A stretch of DNA of 5,165 nucleotides. Source: Candidatus Woesearchaeota archaeon (GTDB taxonomy: Archaea; Nanobdellota; Nanobdellia; Woesearchaeales; GW2011-AR4). The stretch lies in NCBI GenBank assembly GCA_016185815.1, contig JACPMT010000042.1, positions 1 to 5,165 on the forward strand, read 5' to 3'. Below, one piece after another: positions 1 through 4,872 of the stretch. The notes beneath the pieces were generated by a model. The model ran no database searches, was not told the origin of the DNA, and saw nothing but the letters and a program-made list of their open reading frames with translations. The position numbers and the translations under genes were made by a program. Each line of letters begins with the position of its first letter. Within the stretch, counting starts at the first letter, position 1.

Positions 1-2
1 AA

Positions 3-80
3 AAACGGTCTAAAGACCTTCAGGACATTAAATTGGACATTCCAGTTGAGGTTAATTTCTCAACACTTGCGAGTTCTTAA
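3..80 (+). CDS. C-terminal tail of an unidentified protein (partial, 5' end outside window)
   Basis: Reading from base 3, an open frame runs from the left edge to a TAA at 78-80 and gives 25 residues, beginning KRSKDLQDIKLDIPVEVN and ending STLASS. The charged/hydrophobic alternation looks like real protein, but 25 codons can be open by chance; another forward frame is open to base 84. No family can be named. The next gene converges on it from the minus strand. Confidence is low because nothing upstream is visible. Confidence 0.33.
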   Translation, partial: KRSKDLQDIKLDIPVEVNFSTLASS

Positions 81-90
81 ATAGTGTGCT

Positions 91-101
91 AAAAACAAAA
101 A
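91..101 (-). terminator. T-rich terminator of the Cys-rich protein gene
   Basis: Read on the minus strand, this is two runs of five T separated by one G, directly after a short GC-rich stretch and about 40 bases past the stop codon of the minus-strand gene. Archaeal RNA polymerase terminates at such oligo-T tracts without needing a hairpin. Confidence 0.4.
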
Positions 102-141
102 CCGCTCGGATACTAGAATTTGAGAAGGCTATTAGGCAAAC

Positions 142-573
142 TTAAGATTCACATATTGTTTTGCATTCTTGCAGATTTCTGAATGGCGGGTCGCTACATC
201 CACTGCTGGGTCCCATATATTCGCATTTTTTTATTTCTTGGTTGAAATAGTAACCTTCACGAGTTTCATAATCGCATAATCCATTAAACTTCCACGAACA
301 TCTTTCATCTGCATTGCTGTTTGGTTGACACCCCTTTCCATTCCAGCAACTTCCTTTCCCACAATCGCAGCCAAGTGTAGCAAGTTGAGTGCATACATCT
401 CCATGACTACAAAAATCTGCACATCCATTTGAAAATCCTGTCCATTTTCCACCACCCAATACACATTTAGAAGCGGCTGGTAAGGGATGTAAAGTATTGA
501 AGTAAATGACAATTAGCACTATTAAAACAAAAAATGCAGTGACGGAATAACATAAAACTTTCTTTTTATTCAT
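142..573 (-). CDS. Membrane-anchored or secreted Cys-rich protein with a Kunitz/BPTI-like C-terminal domain
   Basis: This 143-residue protein has a short basic N-terminus (MNKKK) and one hydrophobic helix (about residues 8-25), which acts as a signal peptide or anchor and exports the rest. Two Cys-rich modules follow. Module 1 (residues 37-85) has eight cysteines (37, 51, 55, 61, 69, 71, 76, 82) and a GCDCGKGSCWNGKGC core, a pattern I associate with surface proteins of DPANN/CPR genomes. Module 2 (92-141) has six cysteines (92, 100, 117, 126, 137, 141) with gaps 7-16-8-10-3, against 8-15-7-12-3 in BPTI. It also keeps YYFN five residues before the third Cys, Gly before the fourth, and Phe with five residues between it and the fifth. 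The position equivalent to the inhibitory P1 Lys is Asp101, so trypsin-type inhibition is unlikely. All cysteines after residue 8 should lie outside the cell and form disulfides. The ATG is supported by a TATA box about 28 bases upstream. The role is unknown; a binding or inhibitory surface protein is inferred. Confidence 0.85.
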   Translation of the reverse strand: MNKKKVLCYSVTAFFVLIVLIVIYFNTLHPLPAASKCVLGGGKWTGFSNGCADFCSHGDVCTQLATLGCDCGKGSCWNGKGCQPNSNADERCSWKFNGLCDYETREGYYFNQEIKKCEYMGPSSGCSDPPFRNLQECKTICES

Positions 574-596
574 AAATTACGAATTGACAGTTCGAG

Positions 597-606
597 TATA
601 AATTAT
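597..606 (-). promoter_or_regulatory. TATA box for the Cys-rich protein gene (leaderless promoter)
   Basis: On the minus strand this reads ATAATTTATA, preceded by an A-rich stretch that could serve as a BRE. Its centre is about 28 bases from the ATG at 573. There is no Shine-Dalgarno between it and the start, so transcription probably begins at or near the start codon. Confidence 0.5.
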
Positions 607-620
607 TTTTGATAATTTCA

Positions 621-651
621 ATGGGCGGATGGTGGGGAGAGCGGCGGCGGG
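621..651 (+). other. G-rich island in the divergent intergenic region
   Basis: This 31-base tract has repeated G runs (GGG 623-625, GG 627-628, GG 631-632, GGGG 634-637, then GG at 643, 646 and GGG at 649-651) in an otherwise very AT-rich spacer. It is flanked by a 6-bp inverted repeat, TTCAAT (617-622) and ATTGAA (655-660). It could form a two-tetrad G-quadruplex or be part of a small RNA. A 12-codon ATG frame (621-659, MGGWWGERRRVY) also runs through it, but it is too short to call as a gene. Confidence 0.4.
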
Positions 652-705
652 TATATTGAAGTTGATTTTTTATTTGTTTTATCAATTTATGCAGAAAATG
701 CTATC

Positions 706-717
706 TTTTAGCTAAAA
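706..717. promoter_or_regulatory. 12-bp perfect palindrome, possible operator
   Basis: TTTTAGCTAAAA is a perfect palindrome about 50 bases before the TATA box of the transporter pair. A dimeric regulator could bind it. In sequence this AT-rich a palindrome of this size can arise by chance, so this is only a candidate site. Confidence 0.22.
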
Positions 718-765
718 CGTCCAGCTTGAACATCAAAATAAACAATGTAAATTTAAATCAATAAC

Positions 766-776
766 TTTTTAAATAT
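766..776 (+). promoter_or_regulatory. TATA box for the transporter pair (leaderless promoter)
   Basis: TTTTTAAATAT is centred about 25 bases before the ATG at 796, the standard archaeal spacing from TATA box to transcription start if the message begins at the start codon. No Shine-Dalgarno lies between the two, which agrees with a leaderless transcript. Confidence 0.5.
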
Positions 777-795
777 CTTATCTTCCAATCCTCAA

Positions 796-1173
796 ATGGC
801 AACTAAACTGTGGGCGGCTATGTTAGTCCTTTTTACCACTCTCCTGACTTCTTCGGCGCAGATTCTGTGGAAGAAAGGCGTTGCAACCTTAAGCATAGTC
901 GAGCCTTTAGCCATACTTGCAAATTATTACATTATTGGGGGTATACTTCTTTATGTTGTAGGGGGCATACTGATAATTATGGCTTTCAGGGGCGGCGAAG
1001 TTTCTGTCTTGTATCCGATTATTGCGACTAGCTACATCTGGGTAAGCTGGTTGTCTGTCTTTTTTTTGAATGAAAGGATGAATATTTTCAAATGGTTTGG
1101 CGTGGCATTGATTATGTTTGGCATAATATTAATTGGTTACGGAAGCAAGGACCATCTTCCGGGAGCCATTTAA
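796..1173 (+). CDS. Four-helix DMT-superfamily transporter, ArnE/ArnF-like, subunit 1
   Basis: This 125-residue protein has four predicted membrane helices (about 5-24, 43-64, 70-91, 97-115). TM1 carries LLTSSAQILWKKG, resembling the LLSVAGQL..K segment of ArnE. TM3 and what follows read SVLYPIIATSYIWVS and NERM....KW.GVALI, matching the YP..S..WV...E....W.G...I pattern of ArnE/ArnF and EamA half-transporters. The TM1 glutamate essential in EmrE-type small multidrug pumps is absent, so drug/proton exchange is not the best guess. Enterobacterial ArnE/ArnF form a heterodimer that flips an undecaprenyl-phosphate-linked sugar; by analogy this pair may flip a polyprenyl-phosphate-sugar or similar amphiphile. 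Substrate assignment is inference. A short polar tail (residues 118-125) has no counterpart in subunit 2. The next gene starts one base after this stop codon. Confidence 0.85.
   Translation: MATKLWAAMLVLFTTLLTSSAQILWKKGVATLSIVEPLAILANYYIIGGILLYVVGGILIIMAFRGGEVSVLYPIIATSYIWVSWLSVFFLNERMNIFKWFGVALIMFGIILIGYGSKDHLPGAI
1161..1165 (+). promoter_or_regulatory. Shine-Dalgarno site for transporter subunit 2
   Basis: GGGAG lies nine bases before the ATG at 1175, inside the end of the upstream gene. It supports ATG 1175 over an upstream TTG at 1133, which would overlap subunit 1 by about 40 bases. It also shows that internal operon genes here can use a Shine-Dalgarno while first genes look leaderless. 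Confidence 0.5.
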
Positions 1174-1174
1174 A

Positions 1175-1525
1175 ATGGCAACACAATTGTGGGCTATTGC
1201 ATTGGTAATTTTAGCAACTTTGATAGGCGCTTTTGGGCCTATCTTGCTCAAGAAAGCATCTGCCAAGCGATTGTCAAAGCTGAGCTTACTGGCTACTAAT
1301 TATCATCTGTTTGGCGGAGTCGCCTTGTACGCTCTTGGTACAATGCTGTTTATTCCTGCCTTGAAAGGAGGCGACCTGTCTGTGCTGTACCCTTTTGTCT
1401 CGCTGAGCTACATCTGGGTAAGCTTGCTAAGCGTCAAGTTTCTTGGAGAGAAAATGAGCAGGATTAAATGGCTTGGAATAGCATTGATAATAATTGGAGT
1501 TACTTTTATCGGAATCGGGAGTTAA
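1175..1525 (+). CDS. Four-helix DMT-superfamily transporter, ArnE/ArnF-like, subunit 2
   Basis: This 116-residue protein is a clear paralogue of the gene directly upstream. Both begin MAT.LWA and share GG....LY in TM2, then SVLYP, SYIWVS.LSV.FL.E.M and KW.G.ALI...... IG. Predicted helices are about 5-25, 42-62, 68-89 and 97-114. TM1 has a GPILLKK motif where subunit 1 has AQILWKK, and again no EmrE-type glutamate. The start at ATG 1175 is chosen because it gives a protein colinear with subunit 1 and has a GGGAG upstream; the longer TTG-initiated frame from 1133 adds 14 polar residues out of place for this family. A one-base gap to the upstream stop implies co-translation and a heterodimer, probably in antiparallel or asymmetric form as in paired small transporters. 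Substrate unknown; lipid-carrier flipping is the favoured inference. Confidence 0.85.
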   Translation: MATQLWAIALVILATLIGAFGPILLKKASAKRLSKLSLLATNYHLFGGVALYALGTMLFIPALKGGDLSVLYPFVSLSYIWVSLLSVKFLGEKMSRIKWLGIALIIIGVTFIGIGS

Positions 1526-1529
1526 ATAA

Positions 1530-1543
1530 GAAAGTTTTTATAT
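1530..1543 (+). promoter_or_regulatory. BRE plus TATA box for pyrH (leaderless promoter)
   Basis: A purine-rich BRE-like GAAAG (1530-1534) is followed directly by TTTTTATAT (1535-1543), whose centre is about 26 bases before the ATG at 1566. This is the best-looking archaeal promoter in the window. It starts just after the stop of the transporter gene, so pyrH is transcribed independently. Confidence 0.65.
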
Positions 1544-1565
1544 CCACATTCTAAACCAATTTAAA

Positions 1566-2194
1566 ATGCCAAAAACTTTTGTAATATCTCTGGGCGGCTC
1601 GCTGATATTTCCCGGTAAATTAGACAAGAATTTTCTCATTAATTTTAAAAAAACAATTTTAAAGTATGTTAATAAAAACAGCAGGCAGCATCCAAAAGGA
1701 AAAAATTAAGCAACAGGGAACTGGACTGGCTTGGCATTAAAGCAACAAAAATAAATGCTTATTCGCTGAAATCCATTTTTGGCAGCAATGCGGATAACTC
1801 CATAATCACAAACCCAAATTCAAAAATAACCTTTAAAAAAAATATAGTCATAGCAGCTGGCTGGAAGCCTGGATGGAGCACCGACTATGACGCTGTTCTT
1901 CTTGCCAAAAATCTTGGAGTCAAAGAAATAATAAATATGAGCAATGTTGGCTATGTTTATGATAAGGACCCAAGACAGCACAAAAATACAAGGAAAATCA
2001 AGAAGATAAATTGGCAAAATTACGGCAAATTAATAAGCCAAAAATGGAAAGCAGGCATGAGTGCTCCTTTCGACCCAGTTGCTGCGAGAGAAGCAAAAAA
2101 ATCAAAAATGAAGGTGTATGTCATTGGGAGGGATTTAAGGAATTTGGAAAACCTACTAAATGGGAAAAAATTTAGAGGGACAATAATTGAGTAG
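1566..2194 (+). pseudogene. pyrH: UMP kinase, archaeal type, disrupted by an internal deletion and frameshift
   Basis: UMP kinase phosphorylates UMP to UDP in pyrimidine nucleotide synthesis. The frame from ATG 1566 gives the N-terminus with the phosphate-binding ISLGGS motif (residues 7-12) and stops at 1707-1709. A second frame, open from 1676, continues the same protein: QQAASK, then SNRELDWLGIKATKINAY, the GWKPGWSTDYDAVLLAK segment, NMSNVGYVYDKDP, APFDPVAA and the C-terminal FRGTIIE, ending at TAG 2192-2194. The two parts join at about 1676-1682. Between them archaeal UMP kinases have a strand followed by GGGK.AR.Y, which is absent here. The remaining 629 bases would need roughly 45-60 more, with remainder one after division by three, to restore one frame of about 225-228 residues. 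This is therefore a deletion and not a single-base slip. Promoter, start and C-terminus all look intact, so the deletion is recent or an assembly error. As it stands the gene cannot make active enzyme. Confidence 0.85.
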
Positions 2195-2195
2195 A

Positions 2196-2209
2196 TTTTT
2201 TTATTTTTT
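2196..2209 (+). terminator. Oligo-T terminator after pyrH
   Basis: Seven T, one A and six T begin two bases after the pyrH stop codon, with more T-rich sequence to about 2225. This is the usual form of intrinsic archaeal termination. Confidence 0.6.
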
Positions 2210-2237
2210 AAAAATAATTTTTATTCAATATTCCTTA

Positions 2238-2340
2238 TTGTCAAATGTCGAAAATCAAAGATTTTCGAGCAGTGACATGCGAAAGCTCGCTTTCGCTCGC
2301 TTATATCAGGCGGAAATGCAAAGCATTTACCGACAGACAA
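2238..2340. repeat. Cloverleaf-like cluster of inverted repeats
   Basis: The ends pair: TTGTC (2238-2242) with GACAA (2336-2340), then, after a three-base AAA bulge on the left, TGTCG (2246-2250) with CGACA (2331-2335). Inside are three hairpins. Hairpin 1 has a perfect 9-bp stem (2248-2256 with 2260-2268) and AAA loop, and its base shares 2248-2250 with the outer stem, so the two compete. Hairpin 2 has a 7-bp stem (2279-2285 with 2290-2296) and CTCG loop. Hairpin 3 has a 6-bp stem (2314-2319 with 2323-2328) and AAA loop. The element is richer in G+C than its AT-rich flanks and sharply bounded. It is not a tRNA. It could be a non-autonomous mobile element, a dispersed intergenic repeat or a structured RNA. 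The stems are directly visible; any function is inference. Confidence 0.6.
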
Positions 2341-2401
2341 ACAGTAAATAAAACATAACCAAAAAATTTGCCAAGATTACTAAAAATAAAATAAATTAAA
2401 A

Positions 2402-2650
2402 ATGGAAGAAGAATACAACTGGGAATTAATCCTTAAAGTTGCAGTGCCTGTGGCATTAATAGAAGCATACATTTTTTATATAAATATTAGCAACGGATGG
2501 AAATGGATTTCCCTGATAGGAGGATTATTGCTTGCAGGCTGGATTACTTATTTAAAAGACAAGAAAAAAAATAATATATTCACAGCAGTCGGAATCGTGT
2601 TTTTGGCTGCCTTGATTGTAAGGTTTCTAAAGAATTTTGGATTTATCTAA
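2402..2650 (+). CDS. Small three-helix membrane protein of unknown function
   Basis: This 82-residue protein opens with an acidic MEEEYNWE and has three predicted membrane helices (about 9-27, 33-51, 58-76), with a lysine-rich loop KDKKKNN (52-58) that should face the cytoplasm by the positive-inside rule. I do not recognise a family. It has no catalytic-looking motif and no cysteines. No Shine-Dalgarno is present, and no TATA box sits at the leaderless distance; the nearest TATA-like string (TTATAT, 2301-2306) lies inside the inverted-repeat element and would give a leader of about 70 bases. Its stop is four bases from the stop of the convergent hydrolase-like gene. Codon use and helix pattern support a real gene. 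Confidence 0.65.
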   Translation: MEEEYNWELILKVAVPVALIEAYIFYINISNGWKWISLIGGLLLAGWITYLKDKKKNNIFTAVGIVFLAALIVRFLKNFGFI

Positions 2651-2654
2651 GCAG

Positions 2655-3182
2655 TCAAAAATAGTCTTTTATCTTGTGCCTCCATTGCTCATGCATAAGC
2701 CACAGCACAAGGATTATTGCATCAAACCCCACAATTGCCTGGTTGCTGAACGGGCTGGGGCAAAAGTTTAAAGGTATTGTCGGTATGAGGTTTAAGTAGC
2801 CGTCTCCTGCAAGCGCGCAGTCAAGCGCAATGTGCATGAGCCACCCGAACGCCATTGCCAAAAAAAGCATGACAAATGCCGGCTTTGGCGGATTCCATTT
2901 AAAAATTTTATATTCTTCTTTCCTTGAGAACAAAAACAGCATGGCAATAAAAAAGAAGGCAATTGCATAAAACAGGGAATGCGTGTAAATCCTGTGGAAA
3001 TTATAATTAGTGCCAAAAATAAGATTAAAAACCCAGCTGGCAGGAATGTCCAAGTCCGGCACCAAGCCAGCAATGCCAGCAACAAAAACGTAAACCATGG
3101 GAAATCTTTTTTTTGCAATATAGTCCCTGTATATGTCAGCTATCACTATAGTCAGTATTACATGTGCAACTGCATACGGCAT
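2655..3182 (-). CDS. YdjM/DUF457-type membrane-bound putative metal-dependent hydrolase
   Basis: This 175-residue polytopic protein matches the DUF457/YdjM family of membrane proteins often annotated as metal-dependent hydrolases. Visible motifs in order are His7 in the first helix, PDLD (42-45), HRIYTHSL (63-70), and GWLMHIALD (113-121, His117 and Asp121). These His/Asp residues lie at membrane boundaries and are the expected metal ligands; related motifs occur in phospholipase C/S1-P1-nuclease-like folds. About five hydrophobic segments are seen (8-20, 28-40, 70-86, 102-120, 148-164). The true substrate is unproven even for characterised relatives, although lipid or phosphoester turnover is a reasonable guess. 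It is the last gene of the cutA-ABC1 kinase operon, starting four bases after the kinase stop codon. Confidence 0.82.
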   Translation of the reverse strand: MPYAVAHVILTIVIADIYRDYIAKKRFPMVYVFVAGIAGLVPDLDIPASWVFNLIFGTNYNFHRIYTHSLFYAIAFFFIAMLFLFSRKEEYKIFKWNPPKPAFVMLFLAMAFGWLMHIALDCALAGDGYLNLIPTIPLNFCPSPFSNQAIVGFDAIILVLWLMHEQWRHKIKDYF

Positions 3183-3186
3183 TTTG

Positions 3187-3191
3187 TCACC
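3187..3191 (-). promoter_or_regulatory. Shine-Dalgarno site overlapping the kinase stop codon
   Basis: Read on the minus strand, GGTGA contains the TGA stop of the ABC1 kinase and lies four bases before the ATG of the hydrolase-like gene. It matches the archaeal anti-Shine-Dalgarno and points to coupled translation, though the spacing is short. Confidence 0.4.
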
Positions 3192-4866
3192 AGTGCCTTA
3201 ATTTCTCCCTTACAATTGATATAAACAAAATAAATATAAGTATTGATGCGAAAAAGAAGCTGAAAAATGAAAGGAAAGGAACCCCAAGTATTGTGGGCCC
3301 TTTTTCCACCTGTATCAATATGGCAGACACGATAAGCAAAGCTGCAATCAGCAGCCCATAAGCTACACGATTGCTGCTCCTGTCTATCTCAAGCGCAAGC
3401 TGCTTTATATCAGTGTCCTCAATGTCAACTTTTATGCTTCCCCTCTGTATCTTGTCAAGGGCTTTCTCAGCCTTTTCAGGAAAGCTCTCTGCAAATTTTT
3501 TGTACCTCCTTATACTGTGCACAAGGCTCTTCCAGGCATAAAGGGGGCTTGACCTTTTTGCAATAATTTTTTCCGTAAAGGGCCTTATGCTTTCAATAAT
3601 CTTAAAATTTGGGTCATACTCAATGGCTATGCCCTCAAGCGTTATTATGGTTTTTCCAAACAGTACAAATGATGCCGGAACTTTGAGCTTGTGCCTCAAA
3701 GCGATATCTATAACTTCCTCGAGCACGCTGCTCACTTTGATGTCCTTTATGGAAGAGCCCTGCAATGGCTGGATTGCAAAGCTTATGTCCGATTTAAGCT
3801 GCTCGTAGTCAATTTCTTCGCTTTCCATCCCCATGCCCATCAAAGTGTCGACTACAAGCTCTTCATCCTGCTCAGCAATGCCGTAAAGCAAATCAATGCA
3901 TTTGCTCTTCAATTTTTCATCAAAATAGCCGACAATCCCGAAGTCAACAAAAGCAATGGAATTATTTTTCATAACTATTATGTTGCCTGGGTGTGGATCC
4001 GCATGGAAAACGCCGTGCACAAAAACCTGGGTCAGAATTGCATTAAAGCCGTTTTTTATAATTTCGTTAAAGTCGAGCTTTTTTTTCTTGATTTCCTTTA
4101 TATTGTGAAGCTCAATTCCTTCTATAAATTCCAGAGTCAATATTCTTTCAGTCGTTAGGTTGTCATAGACTTTTGGAATATGCACTGTTTTGCTTCCCTT
4201 GAAATTCTCGTAGAACCTTTTTGCATTTCTTGCCTCCAGCCTGAAATCAAGCTCCCTTTCTGTCCACTCCTTGAATTCATTGACAATTCTTGAGGGGTTG
4301 AACCTTCTCAGCCTCTCTATATGCCTTTCAAGAAGATTTGCAAAATAAAACATTATCTCAATGTCAGTCTCCATCAAGTGCTTTACATCGGGCCTTTGCA
4401 CCTTCACAGCAACCTTGTCGCCGTTTTTCAGTATTGCCTTGTGGACCTGGCTTATAGAAGCGCTTGCAATTGGCTTTTTCTCAAAATGAAGAAATAAATG
4501 CTCAATGCCCTTGCCGAATTCTTTCTCAATGATGGCTTTTACATCGCTAAACGGGAATTCAGGAACCTTGTCCTGAAGCTTTTCCAGCTCTTTGGCGTAC
4601 TCTTTTGGCACTAAATCAGGCCTTACGCTTAAAACCTGGCCGAATTTTATGAAAGTGGGGCCTAGCCTTTCAAGAGTCCTCCTAAGGCTGATTTCCGGCT
4701 TGATTTCCTCCCTTTTTTTGAGCCCGGACTTCAGCCTTTTTGTTATCGCAATGTGGTGCTTAAGCTTTATTTTGGCCAGCAAAAAATCAAAGCCCTCTTC
4801 AAAAAGAACTAGAAGTATCTGGTTGAATCTCTTTATATCTCGCACCTCTTTTATTAAATGGAACAT
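3187..4866 (-). CDS. UbiB/ABC1-family atypical protein-kinase-like ATPase
   Basis: This 559-residue protein has the full set of UbiB/ABC1/COQ8 family marks. The KxGQ motif (KFGQ, 74-77, in LGPTFIKFGQ) is the family's inhibitory N-terminal extension. The Ala-rich loop ASASISQVH (134-142) replaces the kinase glycine-rich loop, and VAVKVQRP (152-159) holds the ATP-site Lys155. The ExD motif follows as ELDF..EA.N (205-214). The catalytic loop is HADPHPGN (288-295, Asp290 and Asn295), and the metal-binding DFG is 308-310. Two C-terminal membrane helices (about 501-518 and 527-552) anchor it, as in bacterial UbiB. Family members act as ATPases that support quinone synthesis or isoprenoid-lipid handling. 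DPANN archaea often lack quinones, so a role in moving or extracting isoprenoid lipids is the likelier inference. All catalytic residues are intact and length is normal. It follows cutA by six bases and precedes the hydrolase-like gene by four. Confidence 0.95.
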   Translation of the reverse strand: MFHLIKEVRDIKRFNQILLVLFEEGFDFLLAKIKLKHHIAITKRLKSGLKKREEIKPEISLRRTLERLGPTFIKFGQVLSVRPDLVPKEYAKELEKLQDKVPEFPFSDVKAIIEKEFGKGIEHLFLHFEKKPIASASISQVHKAILKNGDKVAVKVQRPDVKHLMETDIEIMFYFANLLERHIERLRRFNPSRIVNEFKEWTERELDFRLEARNAKRFYENFKGSKTVHIPKVYDNLTTERILTLEFIEGIELHNIKEIKKKKLDFNEIIKNGFNAILTQVFVHGVFHADPHPGNIIVMKNNSIAFVDFGIVGYFDEKLKSKCIDLLYGIAEQDEELVVDTLMGMGMESEEIDYEQLKSDISFAIQPLQGSSIKDIKVSSVLEEVIDIALRHKLKVPASFVLFGKTIITLEGIAIEYDPNFKIIESIRPFTEKIIAKRSSPLYAWKSLVHSIRRYKKFAESFPEKAEKALDKIQRGSIKVDIEDTDIKQLALEIDRSSNRVAYGLLIAALLIVSAILIQVEKGPTILGVPFLSFFSFFFASILIFILFISIVREKLRHW

Positions 4867-4872
4867 ATTACT

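Noticed and set aside
621..659. 12-codon ORF (MGGWWGERRRVY) as a gene
   Set aside because: It is too short to separate from chance, and the TATA-like sequence upstream is only about 20 bases away, slightly too close for a leaderless start.
1133..1174. TTG-initiated N-terminal extension of transporter subunit 2
   Set aside because: It overlaps subunit 1 and adds 14 polar residues absent from the paralogue. ATG 1175 has a Shine-Dalgarno and gives a colinear protein.
796..1525. EmrE/EbrAB-type multidrug efflux pair
   Set aside because: The membrane-embedded glutamate of TM1 that defines that mechanism is missing from both subunits, and the TM3-TM4 motifs fit ArnE/ArnF better.
1820..2017. 65-codon minus-strand open frame
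   Set aside because: It is antisense to the conserved C-terminal half of pyrH and is a shadow of that gene.
1937..2194. Independent 85-residue protein starting at ATG 1937
   Set aside because: It is only the C-terminal part of UMP kinase; the same frame extends upstream to 1676 with clear kinase sequence.
2238..2340. tRNA or CRISPR repeat
   Set aside because: The cloverleaf-like shape has no T-loop, anticodon arm or acceptor features of a tRNA, and there is no repeated spacer structure.
3691..4158. 155-codon open frame on the plus strand
   Set aside because: It lies wholly antisense to the ABC1 kinase, whose catalytic motifs are intact in the minus-strand frame. The plus-strand translation has no recognisable domain.
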